Shown here piece after piece: positions 25,180 to 36,600 of a stretch of DNA of 64,000 nt (its first letter is position 1; the number at the start of each line of letters is the position of its first letter). The DNA comes from Hemibagrus wyckioides (taxonomy: Eukaryota > Chordata > Actinopteri > Siluriformes > Bagridae). Below the pieces are notes generated by a model. That model saw only the letters and a program-made list of their open reading frames with translations, was not told the DNA's origin and made no database searches. Both the position numbers and the translations under genes were made by a program. The stretch spans positions 15,425,892 through 15,489,891 of the forward strand of contig NC_080734.1 of assembly GCF_019097595.1 (NCBI RefSeq). The letters run 5' to 3'.

Positions 25180-26427
25180 CACTATGTTGCCAAAAGTATT
25201 CGCTCACCCATCCAAATAATCAGAATCAGGTGTTCCAATCACTTCCATGGCCACAGGTGTATAAAATCAAGCACCTAGGCATGCAGACTGTTTTTACAAA
25301 CATTTGTGAAAGAATGGGTCGCTCTCAGGAGCTCAGTGAATTCCAGCGTGGAACTGTGATAGGATGCCACCTGTGCAACAAATCCAGTCGTGAAATTTCC
25401 TCGCTCCTAAATATTCCATAGTCAACTGTCAGCTGTATTATAAGAACGTGGAAGTGTTTGGGAACGACAGCAACTCAGCCACGAAGTGGTAGGCCACGTA
25501 AACTGACGGAGCGGGGTCAGCGGATGCTGAGGCACATAGTGCGAAGAGGTCGCCAACTTTCTGCAGAGTCAATCACTACAGACCTCCAAACTTCATGTGG
25601 CCTTCAGATTAGCTCAAGAACAGTGCGCAGAGAGCTTCATGGAATGGGTTTCCATGGCCGAGCAGCTGCATCCAAGCCATACATCACCAAGTGCAATGCA
25701 AAGCGTCGGATGCAGTGGTGTAAAGCACATCACCACTGGACTCTAGAGCAGTGGAGACGCGTTCTCTGGAGTGACGAATCGCACTTCTCCATCTGGCAAT
25801 CTGATGGACGAGTCTGGGTTTGGCGGTTGCCAGGAGAACGGTACTTGTCTGACTGCATTGTGCCAAGTGTAAAGTTTGGTGGAGGGGGGATTATGGTGTG
25901 GGGTTGTTTTTCAGGAGCTGGGCTTGGCCCCTTAGTTCCAGTGAAAGGAACTCTGAATGCTTCAGCATACCAAGACATTTTGGACAATTCCATGCTCCCA
26001 ACTTTGTGGGAACAGTTTGGAGCTGGCCCCTTCCTCTTCCAACATGACTGTGCACCAGTGACCAAAGCAAGGTCCATAAAGACATGGATGACTGAGTCTG
26101 GTGTGGATGAACTTGACTGGCCTGCACAGAGTCCTGACCTCAACCCGATAGAACACCTTTGGGATGAATTAGAGCGGAGACTGAGAGCCAGGCCTTCTCG
26201 TCCAACATCACTGTGTGACCTCACAAATGCACTTCTGGAAGAATGGTCAATAATTCCCATAAACACACTCCTAAACCTTGTGGACAGCCTTCCCAGAAGA
26301 GTTGAAGCTGTTATAGCTGCAAAGGGTGGACCGACATCATATTGAACCCTATAGATTAGGAATGGGATGTCACTTAAGTTCATATGCGAGTCAAGGCAGG
26401 TGAGCGAATACTTTTGGCAATATAGTG
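25180..26427 (+). mobile_element. Nearly intact Tc1-like transposon, 1248 bp
   Basis: Left end begins CACTATGTTGCCAAAAGTAT; the reverse complement of the right end matches it over 29 bases with one mismatch. TA dinucleotides flank both sides (25178-25179 and 26428-26429), the expected Tc1 target duplication. The element landed at the edge of the (CTAT)n array, which offers many TA targets. Near-identical ends and a single disabling stop in the transposase suggest a fairly recent insertion. Confidence 0.95.
25314..26345 (+). pseudogene. Tc1-like transposase with one premature stop
   Basis: One frame runs from an ATG at 25314 to a TGA at 26343-26345, a span of 343 codons (the usual Tc1 transposase length), interrupted by a single TAG at 25419-25421. 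The N-terminal part begins MGRSQELSEFQRGTVIG, a helix-turn-helix DNA-binding region. The catalytic part has WSDESHF (first Asp), [23 protein letters not shown] (second Asp) and [15 protein letters not shown] (final Glu), so the DDE triad is present. A transposase of this class would excise and integrate the element at TA sites. The internal stop probably inactivates it unless translation restarts at the in-frame ATG at 25458, which would drop much of the DNA-binding region. Confidence 0.92.
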
Positions 26428-29400
26428 TATGTATCTACTTAGCTCGCTCAAACTTTTTTTTAATTTAGCCAGTCTTTGTCTGGAACCTGTAATGTTTTCC
26501 GATCTTGATAAATTACACTTTGCACCAAACTTGGGAAAACAATTATAAGAATTTCCCTGAATTACTTGATGTGACTTGTCTCACTGACTGCATGGCGCCC
26601 AGACAATACGTGATTATGTGTGAAAAGATTTCGAGCAAAACTCACTAGGGCAACATGACTGGCATTAAAGCGCCCCAGTGTTCACAATGAGCCTGGGTGT
26701 AACTGCACACAACAAAACACATTAGGAAAGGTTCTAGGAAGGTTTCAAAATATATTTTATGTCATATGTTTTCGCAAGTTAAACACAAGTTAAATAAATG
26801 ACTAAACTACAGGTATGAGTCCTACACCACAAATGATATCACCAAAGATCCAGCGTTGCCAGATTGCTTGTTTAGGCAAGTCTCTGGTGTTGGCAAATTG
26901 CTTTTGTTGATTTTGGAGAGCTGTATGTAGGCCAGAAACATTTAAAGCACCTTTAGCCCATAATACATGAATACATTCATCTGTGTAGAAAGGTACAGTA
27001 ACCATCAAAATATGAATCATAGTGAGTGACATGGGACACTGTCCAGTATGCTATTATAGCAACACCCTTGGACACACACCCAGTTGAAAGTCTCCTGCCA
27101 CACCCATTCTCTATTTCTATTTTTTTGTTCTTCCTAGCTGTAATCTGTGAGTCATCCCAACATTCTGAACAAGTAAAAGGCATGTCTGTATGCTGACGGC
27201 AACGACAGGCCAGACTGTATTTGTAGCTGTTTACCGCTCCAACAAGGGAGTTTCCCGATAGACTGGTTTTCTCCACTGGTGTCTTTGTCTGCTTAGTTTT
27301 ATCTGTGCGAACTGTCTTTCTTTTCCCTGTCCAGAAACGAACTCTTAGGAACCGATTTATGGAGGATCGACCCTAGTTAGCATGCAGCTCTTGTTCACTT
27401 TGTCCTCCCTTAGCTGCTGAGGTGCAGTCCTCATAAAATGCACTTTGAATAAGACCTTATTCTTATGGCCACAGTGGGCAGGGTGAAACAAGCAAATAAT
27501 ATATGTGTGTCTGTGCAATGGAAAAAAAAAGAGAGAGAGAAAAGGGAGGAAGAGAATGCAGAAAGTAAAAATTGTCTGTCTCAGCATGCCTAAAAGGCAG
27601 GGCTGGCGAAGTGGGAGCCTTCTTTCGTGTCTTTCACTCTTTTCTCCACCTTATCTGTCCCGCTTTTCTCACTTCCCAGCCAAGTCCCTTAAGCAAGCAT
27701 GCACCACCTAAATGCATCAGGACACGCCTAGAGTCGCGCCCTTTCCCTCTCACACACACACAATCTCTTTGTTAGAATATCTATCTCTCTTTCTATCTCT
27801 CTCTCTCTCTCTCTCTCTTTCATACACACACACCCTTTCTGTCTTTTCAAAACACCAAGTCGCAAATATTAATTATAATTTTTCTGATGACGTGAGAGTG
27901 TGTCACTATAAAAACAAAATAAAAAATAACTTTTTAATGATCGTAGTGTGTCGAGTTTCTGTGTGAGCACTGAAACTCTTTAAGACAGAAGGCAGTTAAA
28001 AAGTAATGCGATTTTTAAAGTATATCTTCAATAAGCATTAAGCATGTCTATATGTCTGAGAGACAGAAAGATTGAGTGGGTAAGTGAGTGCATGTCGGTA
28101 AGCTTAAGACAGTATGTATTGCCTGTGGGGGTTTCTGTCCTGATATTACCTGAAGAGCTCTAAAATAAAACCTCTGCACACATGCCGCACAAACCAGAAG
28201 CACCATAAAGTTCAAGACGTAGTCACTCATAAAACTGTGAACTCATAAAATTGTGTTTCTATACTTAACTGCTTTCTCAAATTTTGTTACACATCATTAG
28301 GTCTTTACTACAAAAGCTCGTGAAGGAAATAAACAATACAGAAAACATACTTGTATGATGAAAAATTATCTTTTAAGCACAGTATGTTCTTCCTTGTAGT
28401 TAACTTGATTCTGATGTTGTGCGTTGACACTGATTTTATGTGTGGAATTTTTTTAAAAATCCCCTGACAAGCTTAAATGAAACTGAAACAGTAAAGTAAA
28501 AGAAATCACTAACTAAAGCTTTGGTTTATTTATGTGAATGTCTCTGTTTTTATACAGTATGGAACACAAGAACAGGTGCTAGAATATACGCTCTCCTTCT
28601 CGCCAGACATTCACAGGTAAAAATATTTGCATAGTACTGTGCGGGTGGGCTCACAACGCCTGGCCTGACGAAGCCAAGCTTCCTCGAAAAGCATGAGATC
28701 AAATTATACATTGCTGCTTGACATGCCCTTTTAATAATCATCCCTCATCATAGGGATGCAGAAATGGACTTAGTGGGAGATCTTCTGAGAGATAATCCAT
28801 GGTTGGATTACATTACAGACTTGTGGTTGTACAGCCTGATTCCCCAGTTGTTTACCAATTGCTTGTTTATGCCAAGGGTAATCAGTTACAACACAAGCTC
28901 AGGTGGGAAGGAATTTTTCTTTCTTGAAAGCTTGTAGATGTATAGGCCACAGTGATCTGTAATCACACACCATATCCAAAGTCCATGCCATGAACACATT
29001 AATCCAACATTTGTTCCACTTCTTAGACAGTTTTATGATATAAATTGGAAGTAAATTGAAAACACACATTTTAGACTACGATTCAGACCAGTTGGAAATA
29101 CTTTATACTGGAATTGAATCATATAAATGAATTCCATCTCATAATATGTACTACTACTACTACCTTAAGTAAAACTGATAATATTGGGCACTGCTTTGAG
29201 ACTATATCAATTAAATAAATTATATGTATCAGATATAGTTGGATCTATATTATATAACATTGTTAACTTAAACCACCCACATAAAACGACCTTCCTTTGC
29301 AGATCAAGACCTCGTTGTTGTGAAGGGGCTTGTATATTTCAGTGAATCTGAGAGAGCATACTAAAGACCCCAGTGAAAACCACTACATGTACAATGTCCA

Positions 29401-29915
29401 GATTAGGGTTAACAGAACACACTGGGGTCGGTGTCCCCAGACAAGCACCCAGTGACCAGGTCGCCCACTTTACCCAGTCAGGCTCATTCTGAACTAGCAA
29501 CAGACCAAACATTTGGCCAAGATGAAGGATAGGAATCAGATGCAATGTTTGCTGATGGACGAACCCATGCCAAATGTTTATGTTTGTTTGTCTGAACAGT
29601 ACACAAGATCATATCTCATACATTATGAGCTCACAGTTGTCTGTGGATCCCTAAGAGGAACCTGAATCTGTGGTGGAGGATGGAAATGTCTGGGCCGATC
29701 TTTTCAGCCTGACCACAAGCAGGGAAGTGAAAGAATGGATGGGGGGGGGATTCTTTTGATTTAATACACTGACCATTGGCTTTCTCTTAATCAGTTTGAA
29801 CGTTACAGAAACTGATACTGACTGGATAACGTTGGATAATGTAATGGGACTGGGTAATAGGCTGTAAAAGGAATTGTGCCATGGATACGCACGCGCACAC
29901 AACAAACAAATGAGG

Positions 29916-29920
<5 letters not shown>
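26428..29920. other. Intergenic, upstream of dsgA, no gene seen
   Basis: No coding exon was recognised on either strand. Short CT/CA repeats occur at 27775-27832. A few GC-richer patches near 27590-27720 have no identifiable role. Confidence 0.5.
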
Positions 29921-29953
<33 letters not shown>

Positions 29954-29974
29954 GAGAGAGAGAGAGAGAGAGAT
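29921..29974 (+). repeat. (GA)n tract about 160-210 bases upstream of the dsgA start codon
   Basis: Roughly 26 GA units with one TGAG interruption, so purine-only on the coding strand. It ends 155 bases before the ATG, in the promoter or 5' untranslated region. Confidence 0.95.
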
Positions 29975-30129
29975 CCTCCTCTCAACTCAAAAAGGTGTGT
30001 GAAAGTGCTGACTTCCTTACATCACATGTAATCGCGCAGCACCTGTAGTGGACGTGTTGAACTACCCAGAACTAAAGAACAGTATTGTACACCGGAGAGT
30101 TGGATTTGAGTCGGGCTCGCGCTCCGGAT
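29975..30129 (+). promoter_or_regulatory. Presumed dsgA promoter and 5' untranslated region
   Basis: A GC-richer segment with CG dinucleotides (gagtcgggctcgcgctccgg just before the ATG) follows the GA tract. No TATA box is visible. The call is positional inference. Confidence 0.4.
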
Positions 30130-30589
30130 ATGGCCCGGTTATGGCGTTCGGCGCCGCTTCTCTGGCTGTTTTGTTTCGTTTTGGTAAGTTTAGACTCATT
30201 TTATGTGTTTTCTTTTAAGCATGTCGTCCCTGTATATATAGCTTAGATACGTCTAGAAATGTTTCCAGTAGTGCCTTGCCCGTGTTGAATTTAACCATGA
30301 CATAATTACTTTACCGATATTACATAGAACTATTTGAAAAAGAGTCGGCTCTTTGAACCGACTCCTTTAGGTGAACGTCGGAAGCGGACTCGCTTTTGTT
30401 CAAAGACAAGATAAGACAAAACTCGGTGAAAACGAATCAATATTATAAGGTACAAATATAATGTTGACTTTGATCGTCTTGTTTGGCACAACATAACGAT
30501 GTAGAGCCAGTTTCAGCAAGAATAAGACTGTTACGTTGTTTTAATAGGTAGTGTAAGGTAATGAGTAGGCAAATGTCAGGAAGTTGAGC

Positions 30590-30627
<38 letters not shown>

Positions 30628-33600
30628 CATAATAATATCAGTAAAGAAACCCTTGCCTTAGGTTTATTAGTGATCAATGCAAATACTGTATGTAGCACCT
30701 TGCTGTTTTGCATGTATTAAAAATAAGAGACGAAATGCAGTACTATTTTTGATCATCACAATGAGATTTACAATTAATATGCAAAGATAAGCACACCCTG
30801 GTTTTGGGGGAAATCAAAAAGTTTTCAAAGAGAAAGTCCCTGGTCTTCTCGATGGGCTGAGCCGAGTACTGTGAGCAGAGCCGAGTACAATGAATAGAGA
30901 TAAAACTAGACTGAACCACAAGTTTTAACATTACCATATCTATCACAAGTCGATAAATAGAATACAGCTTGCTGGTTAAATTGACCAGAATTCTAAACCT
31001 GCTTTCTGTTGACCCAGTTCAAGCGGTTATTCCAGTGTACCCACGAGATGTTAGATCACTTTGCATGACAGTCTTTATACACGACTGTCTTTATACAGTC
31101 TATATTTGTTTCCTTTAAGTCTCGTAGGAACAAGGAAACATAACGTATATATTTTTGTATGTATTTGTTTTTAAGTGGACTGGATTGGTGAAAAGAATCC
31201 CACATCATTACACATCGTTTTCCCATCACAATTCCTGTTTAGAATTAGATGAAATTCATTTTTATGATATCACTTTACAAAATCAGGGAAGCCCATATTG
31301 CTGTTTAATTCATACGTTTTAATATATTCCCAATATTCATAAAGATTCATTAGGATCTATATAATCGACCTCTAGTATATTTTATAGTAATTAATTGTGT
31401 ATAGCCATTATATTTTCTCCATTGTCTATTTTGGTCAAAGGAAGCGTTGATTTTAGGTGGAATATATAGAGATGTAGTACCGCTTTATGTAACCGTTCAT
31501 TACATGATGTTGTCTGACTTCATTTATAACCCCCCTCAAAAAAGCACAATTAATGTTTTTAGCATTATATAATACCGTAGGGCTTGCCTCATTTGCCTCT
31601 GACAGTTAAGCATTACACCAAATATCAAATAGGTTAATCTGGAAATAATTGTAATATTAATTCAGTCAGTCGAAAAGTCTTAGACCAGTAGTGAAAATGC
31701 TTTTATTCTGCTTCAGTAAATAGTAGACTCTTAATCTTGCTTTAATGACAGTGTGTGCTTGAGCTGACACCGACTCCACAAGTGTTGTCGCATAACTTCA
31801 GTGAAAGGATTAGATTCGCAGATAATCTGATCTTTTGTTCAAAGTAATTGAAAGTAATGTGGTCAATATCAGATCCTGGCTTAGATTTAAATCTTGAATA
31901 TTAAATAATCAAAGCTCCCATTTTATGTAAGACATTTCAAACCTTCTGTTTATCTCAGATTTTCAGGGTCTCAGACTTTTTTGACCGTTCTGTATATTGC
32001 TGGTCTTTTGAAAACTGCAGGTTTTCAATTTTTCTTTTCACAAGCTATGTTCTATTTACCTCAAAACCTAGGCCTTGCAATTGGAATACAAACACCATGG
32101 CATATTAATGTCATCCTATATGTGGATTGTTTATACGTATCATACTCTGCGTTAATGGAGCTCATTTTCTGCTGTGCTGGTGTGTCATTCAGTTTAGAAG
32201 ATCTGAATAGGGCTCTAAGCACTAGTCTGGCTTGTCTGTGTACTGTGTGGGATTTGCTGTGAGGGATATTTGGATGAGATGAACACCGTGTTGTAAAGAC
32301 AAATATCCAGTCAAGCAGATGCTTGTTTACACAGAAGTGTAGCTGTTCTGAAAATGTCCGCCATTTTGTGTCTTCTGTTTCGGGGCAAACAAGCCACGTA
32401 ATGTCGCCTCAACATAGTCTACATTTTCAGCACAGTATAAACAAGTTTAAGTCCACAGGTTTCACAGCAGTTGACATCATAGTGATGAAAGAAAAGCAAT
32501 CATGCTGCTGTATGAACAGAGAAGACTGACACTAACTTCACTATAAATAAAGGCTTTGGGCAACCATGCAAAAAAAATGAGCTATTTTGCAAATACCTCT
32601 CTGTCTCCCCCCCAGTGTGTGTTTGAAGCTGGAGCCAAAACAGACCATTCCATATCTCTCCAAAGGAACAAGAGAGAATGGATCGTCCCTCCACAGATTT
32701 TGGAGGAAAATGTAGACTACACTAAACAGGCCTTTATTGCTCGGGTGAGAATGCGCTCTTTTTTGTTTCAAATTATTGTTTTGTTTTTTTGCACTTTATT
32801 CTTTAATTGATGATCTTTCTGTTATGAATATGTTTCTTTTTAGATTCGTTCAGATAAGGAAGATCCAAGTAAGGGTCCAATAAAATATGCCTTAAAGGGC
32901 GTTGGAGCAGACCAGGAACCCTATAACTTGTTCGTTGTGGATGCTAACACTGGCAATGTTCGAATAACTGGGATTCTAGACCGAGAGGTCATTGCCCAGT
33001 ACAATGTAAGTTAAGAATCATATACTGTAAACACAATGATGATGGAATTATGATAATGATCCCTTACTAATGATGATGGGCTTCACAGCTTTCTGGAGTT
33101 GCCACGTACCCTGATGGCACAGTGGCAGAGAATGATATTCAGCTGAGGGTAAAGGTGAAAGATCAGAATGACAATTCGCCAGTCTTCTTGCCCATCACTG
33201 CAGGATCTGTGAAAGAGCTCAGCCCTGTAGGCAAGTCCATACAAATTATCTTTTTTTTTTTTTTTTACTAATTTGGATGTGATGAGAACGATGGTGATGA
33301 CACTGCTAATGAAATATTTAGGTACAACTGTAATGAAAATAACAGCGACGGATGCTGATGAACCCGGGAATATCAACTCTTTGATCCGCTATGAGATAGT
33401 CGATCAGAAGCCTGCAGGAGAGATGATGTTTAGCATCAATCAGAATGGAGAAGTGATCGTTAACAGTCCTAACTTGGACCGAGAGGTGAGGCACCACACA
33501 TATAAACAAATGTGTTATAACCAATACATTAAAACGACTATTCCTTATAAATTTTATTACAAGTAAACCCACTGTACAACAACAGACATTTTGTCTTTAT

Positions 33601-36600
33601 TGTAACATACTCCTTATGATGATCCATGTCTCACTATAATCTGCAGAGCATTGACCAGTATCAACTGACTGTAAAAGCCTCAGACCTCAATGGAGGTCCA
33701 GGTTGCAACTCAAAGATCACAACATTCAATATCAACATTGAGGATGTCAACGACAACCCCCCAGTACTGGAGAAGGACTCTGTAAGGCAGCACTTGTTTA
33801 ATCCTTGTGTTCCTACTTGTTCTAGTGTAGTGAAATTAGACAGTGCTTCTCTAAAATATGTAATATACAAGACACAGAAATGTACCACTATAGATTAGCC
33901 AATGAGATAGTTGTACCTATTTCTTTCTCCTTCTGTGTACAGTTTGAAGCCAGTATTGAGGAGAACACCGATAACCTGGAGGTGATGAGATTTAAAACCA
34001 CTGATCTGGACTTGCAAAACACTGAAAACTGGCAGGCGGAATACAGTATTGTGTCAGGCAACGGGGGTGGGCATTTCAAGATTGTCACTGATCCAAAGAC
34101 CAATGAGGGAGTTCTGATGCTTGTCAAGGTTGTAAATGTTTTATTTTCCGGTATTACGCTTATATTGATATAAATGAGGACAAATATGCCTCTTATATTG
34201 TTAGTTTGCCTTAGTGATACTATTATACTGCTTGCACTGTGCAGAAGAAGTAACCAGTCTACATTGCTTTCAGGCTGTAGATTACGAGGAAGTAAAAGAC
34301 ATGAATCTGGGCATCACTGTGAACAACGTGGCTCCAGCCTATGCTGGATCTGGGTCTGTTTCGACAATAGTAGTAGGAGGAGGAGGAGGAGGAGGAGGAG
34401 GAGGTGGAGGAGGAGGAGGTGGAGGAGGAGGTGGAGGAGCATGGGCAGGAGGAGTAGGTGGACCTACAGGAATGGCAGGCGGTGGAGGTTCAAATAAAAT
34501 CTACAATATGCATGTTAATGTAAAGAACCAGCCTGAAGGCCCGCGCTTCATTCCCAAAGTGAAGGCAATTCCAATTTCTGAAAATGGCAAGATGGTTGAT
34601 ATATCAAAAGTCATCACAACGTATGTTGCTACCGATTCAGACACAGGATTGGCTGCTAAAGGAGTCAAGTGAGTCCTCTACTTATTACATAAAAAGTTTC
34701 TTGAATTACATGCATGTAGGTAACAATACAAAGCCATGGTAAGCTTAACTAATGGCAGTATCTGTCTGAAAATATCTGCACTCATTATGTTTCTGCACTA
34801 AAGTTTTTCTGTTTTGTTTTTTTTTTCACCAATTTCTGTATGTGAATGTATACTTCTGGTTTTCCTCTCCAGATATGTGAAAGGCTCCGACCGAGACAAC
34901 TGGCTATCCATTGACGAGAATACCGGTAAAATCAAATTGAACAAAATCCCAGATCGAGAGTCTCCATATCTGGTCAACGGGACTTACATGGCAGAAATCC
35001 TCTGTATCAGTCAAGGTTCATAACTCAGTTAAATTATCTGCTTAAATGATCTTTTAGTGTGTCTTCAATCTGCAATATTGAAGGAACACAAGGACAAGGA
35101 ACATATACAGTGCGGTGTAAAAGTCTGAGAGCACTAGAGAAAATGCTTTCCGCATTACTTTAGCACAAATGTTTGCATTACGAAGGACATTATCAGCAAC
35201 ACTTTTAGGGGAAGTAGAAACTTTTCAAACAATTTCTCAATTTCTTTGTATTTGGTACATCCCCATTGTGGTTAATCTAGCCAAAGCAACATGGTCAGAA
35301 CTTTTGCTTACATTTAAACAGAGACCTAGAAATAATGCCGAATAGTCAAGATGTTGTAGTTTTCCTTTTCTTTTTTTTTTAACTTTCTGTTTATTATTTT
35401 TATATTGATCCTCTCCAGTATGGAACACTCCAGATTTTTAGAAAGATCTGGGTGTGCATTATTGCTTTAATGCTATGCTTCACTAGGGGGAGCTATAGTC
35501 CCTATATACACTGCTAAAGCGCAATAAGCTGATAGCAGACAATTAAAGTGTCAGGTAGCAGGAGCAATTTGTGAATAGCATAAAAAGGAAATAGCAAATA
35601 AAGCTAACTATTTAACTGTGTTTCTTCTGTTCGCATAGGAAGAAAGCAAGTTTGATTAATTATTAGTACAATTTGACTCTACACAACATTTGTAGATTTC
35701 AGGAAGACCAGACAGGACAGTTATATAATGACTAGTAGAGCATATGTGCATTATGGCACTACGTGTTCTACAGACGGAGCCATAAAAGACATGTATAAAT
35801 ATATATCACACATTGATAATAGTGTCTCTTCCAGCTTTGTTTAAGATATTGTTGTTCAGTTTGCCTTTTTGATCTTGATATATCCTTTAGAAAAAAAACT
35901 AACTATACTACAATAGGGCTTTAATAATGCTGTTCACAATGTAATACTCTTCATCTGTCATTATAGACATGCCTTCTAAGACGGCCACGGGCACTGTCGC
36001 CATCCAGGTGGAGGACTTTAATGACCACTGCCCTAATCTGATAAATAAAACACAGACTATGTGCACCACTCAGGAAGTTTTGTATGTCACTGCAGAGGAC
36101 AGTGATTCTTTTCCCAATGGAGCACCCTTCAAATTCATCGTCCTCCCTGAAGGGACAGATGGAAAATGGTCCGTGGAGCATTACAGCGGTATGTATTTTT
36201 AGTGATCTTCCCTGACATTCAGGCAATGTGTCATACTTCATGGCACAAATGACCATAAAAGCATTAAATGATCATTAGTTCCTTCAAACTCCAGGTTTCC
36301 TCCCACAGTCCAAAAACATGTACATCAGGTTGATTGGTAATTCTAAATTGCCCATAGGAGTGAGTGTGAGTGTGTGCGGTTGTCTGTCTATATGTGGCCC
36401 TGCGATAGGCTGGTGACCTGTCCAGGGTGTACCCCTGCCTTTTGCCCTATGTGCGCTGGGATAGGCTCCAGCAGACCCCCGTGACCCTAATTAGGAATAA
36501 GCGGGTATAGACAATGGATGGATGGGTGGATAGTTCCTTCAAGAGATTTGGATTTAGTTAAAATGAATAAGGCTGTCCTCATGCTAGCTTTTTTGTTTTT

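Noticed and set aside
25684..26383. Long minus-strand frames of 60-217 codons over the Tc1-like element
   Set aside because: They are shadows of the transposase, which carries the recognisable DDE motifs on the plus strand.
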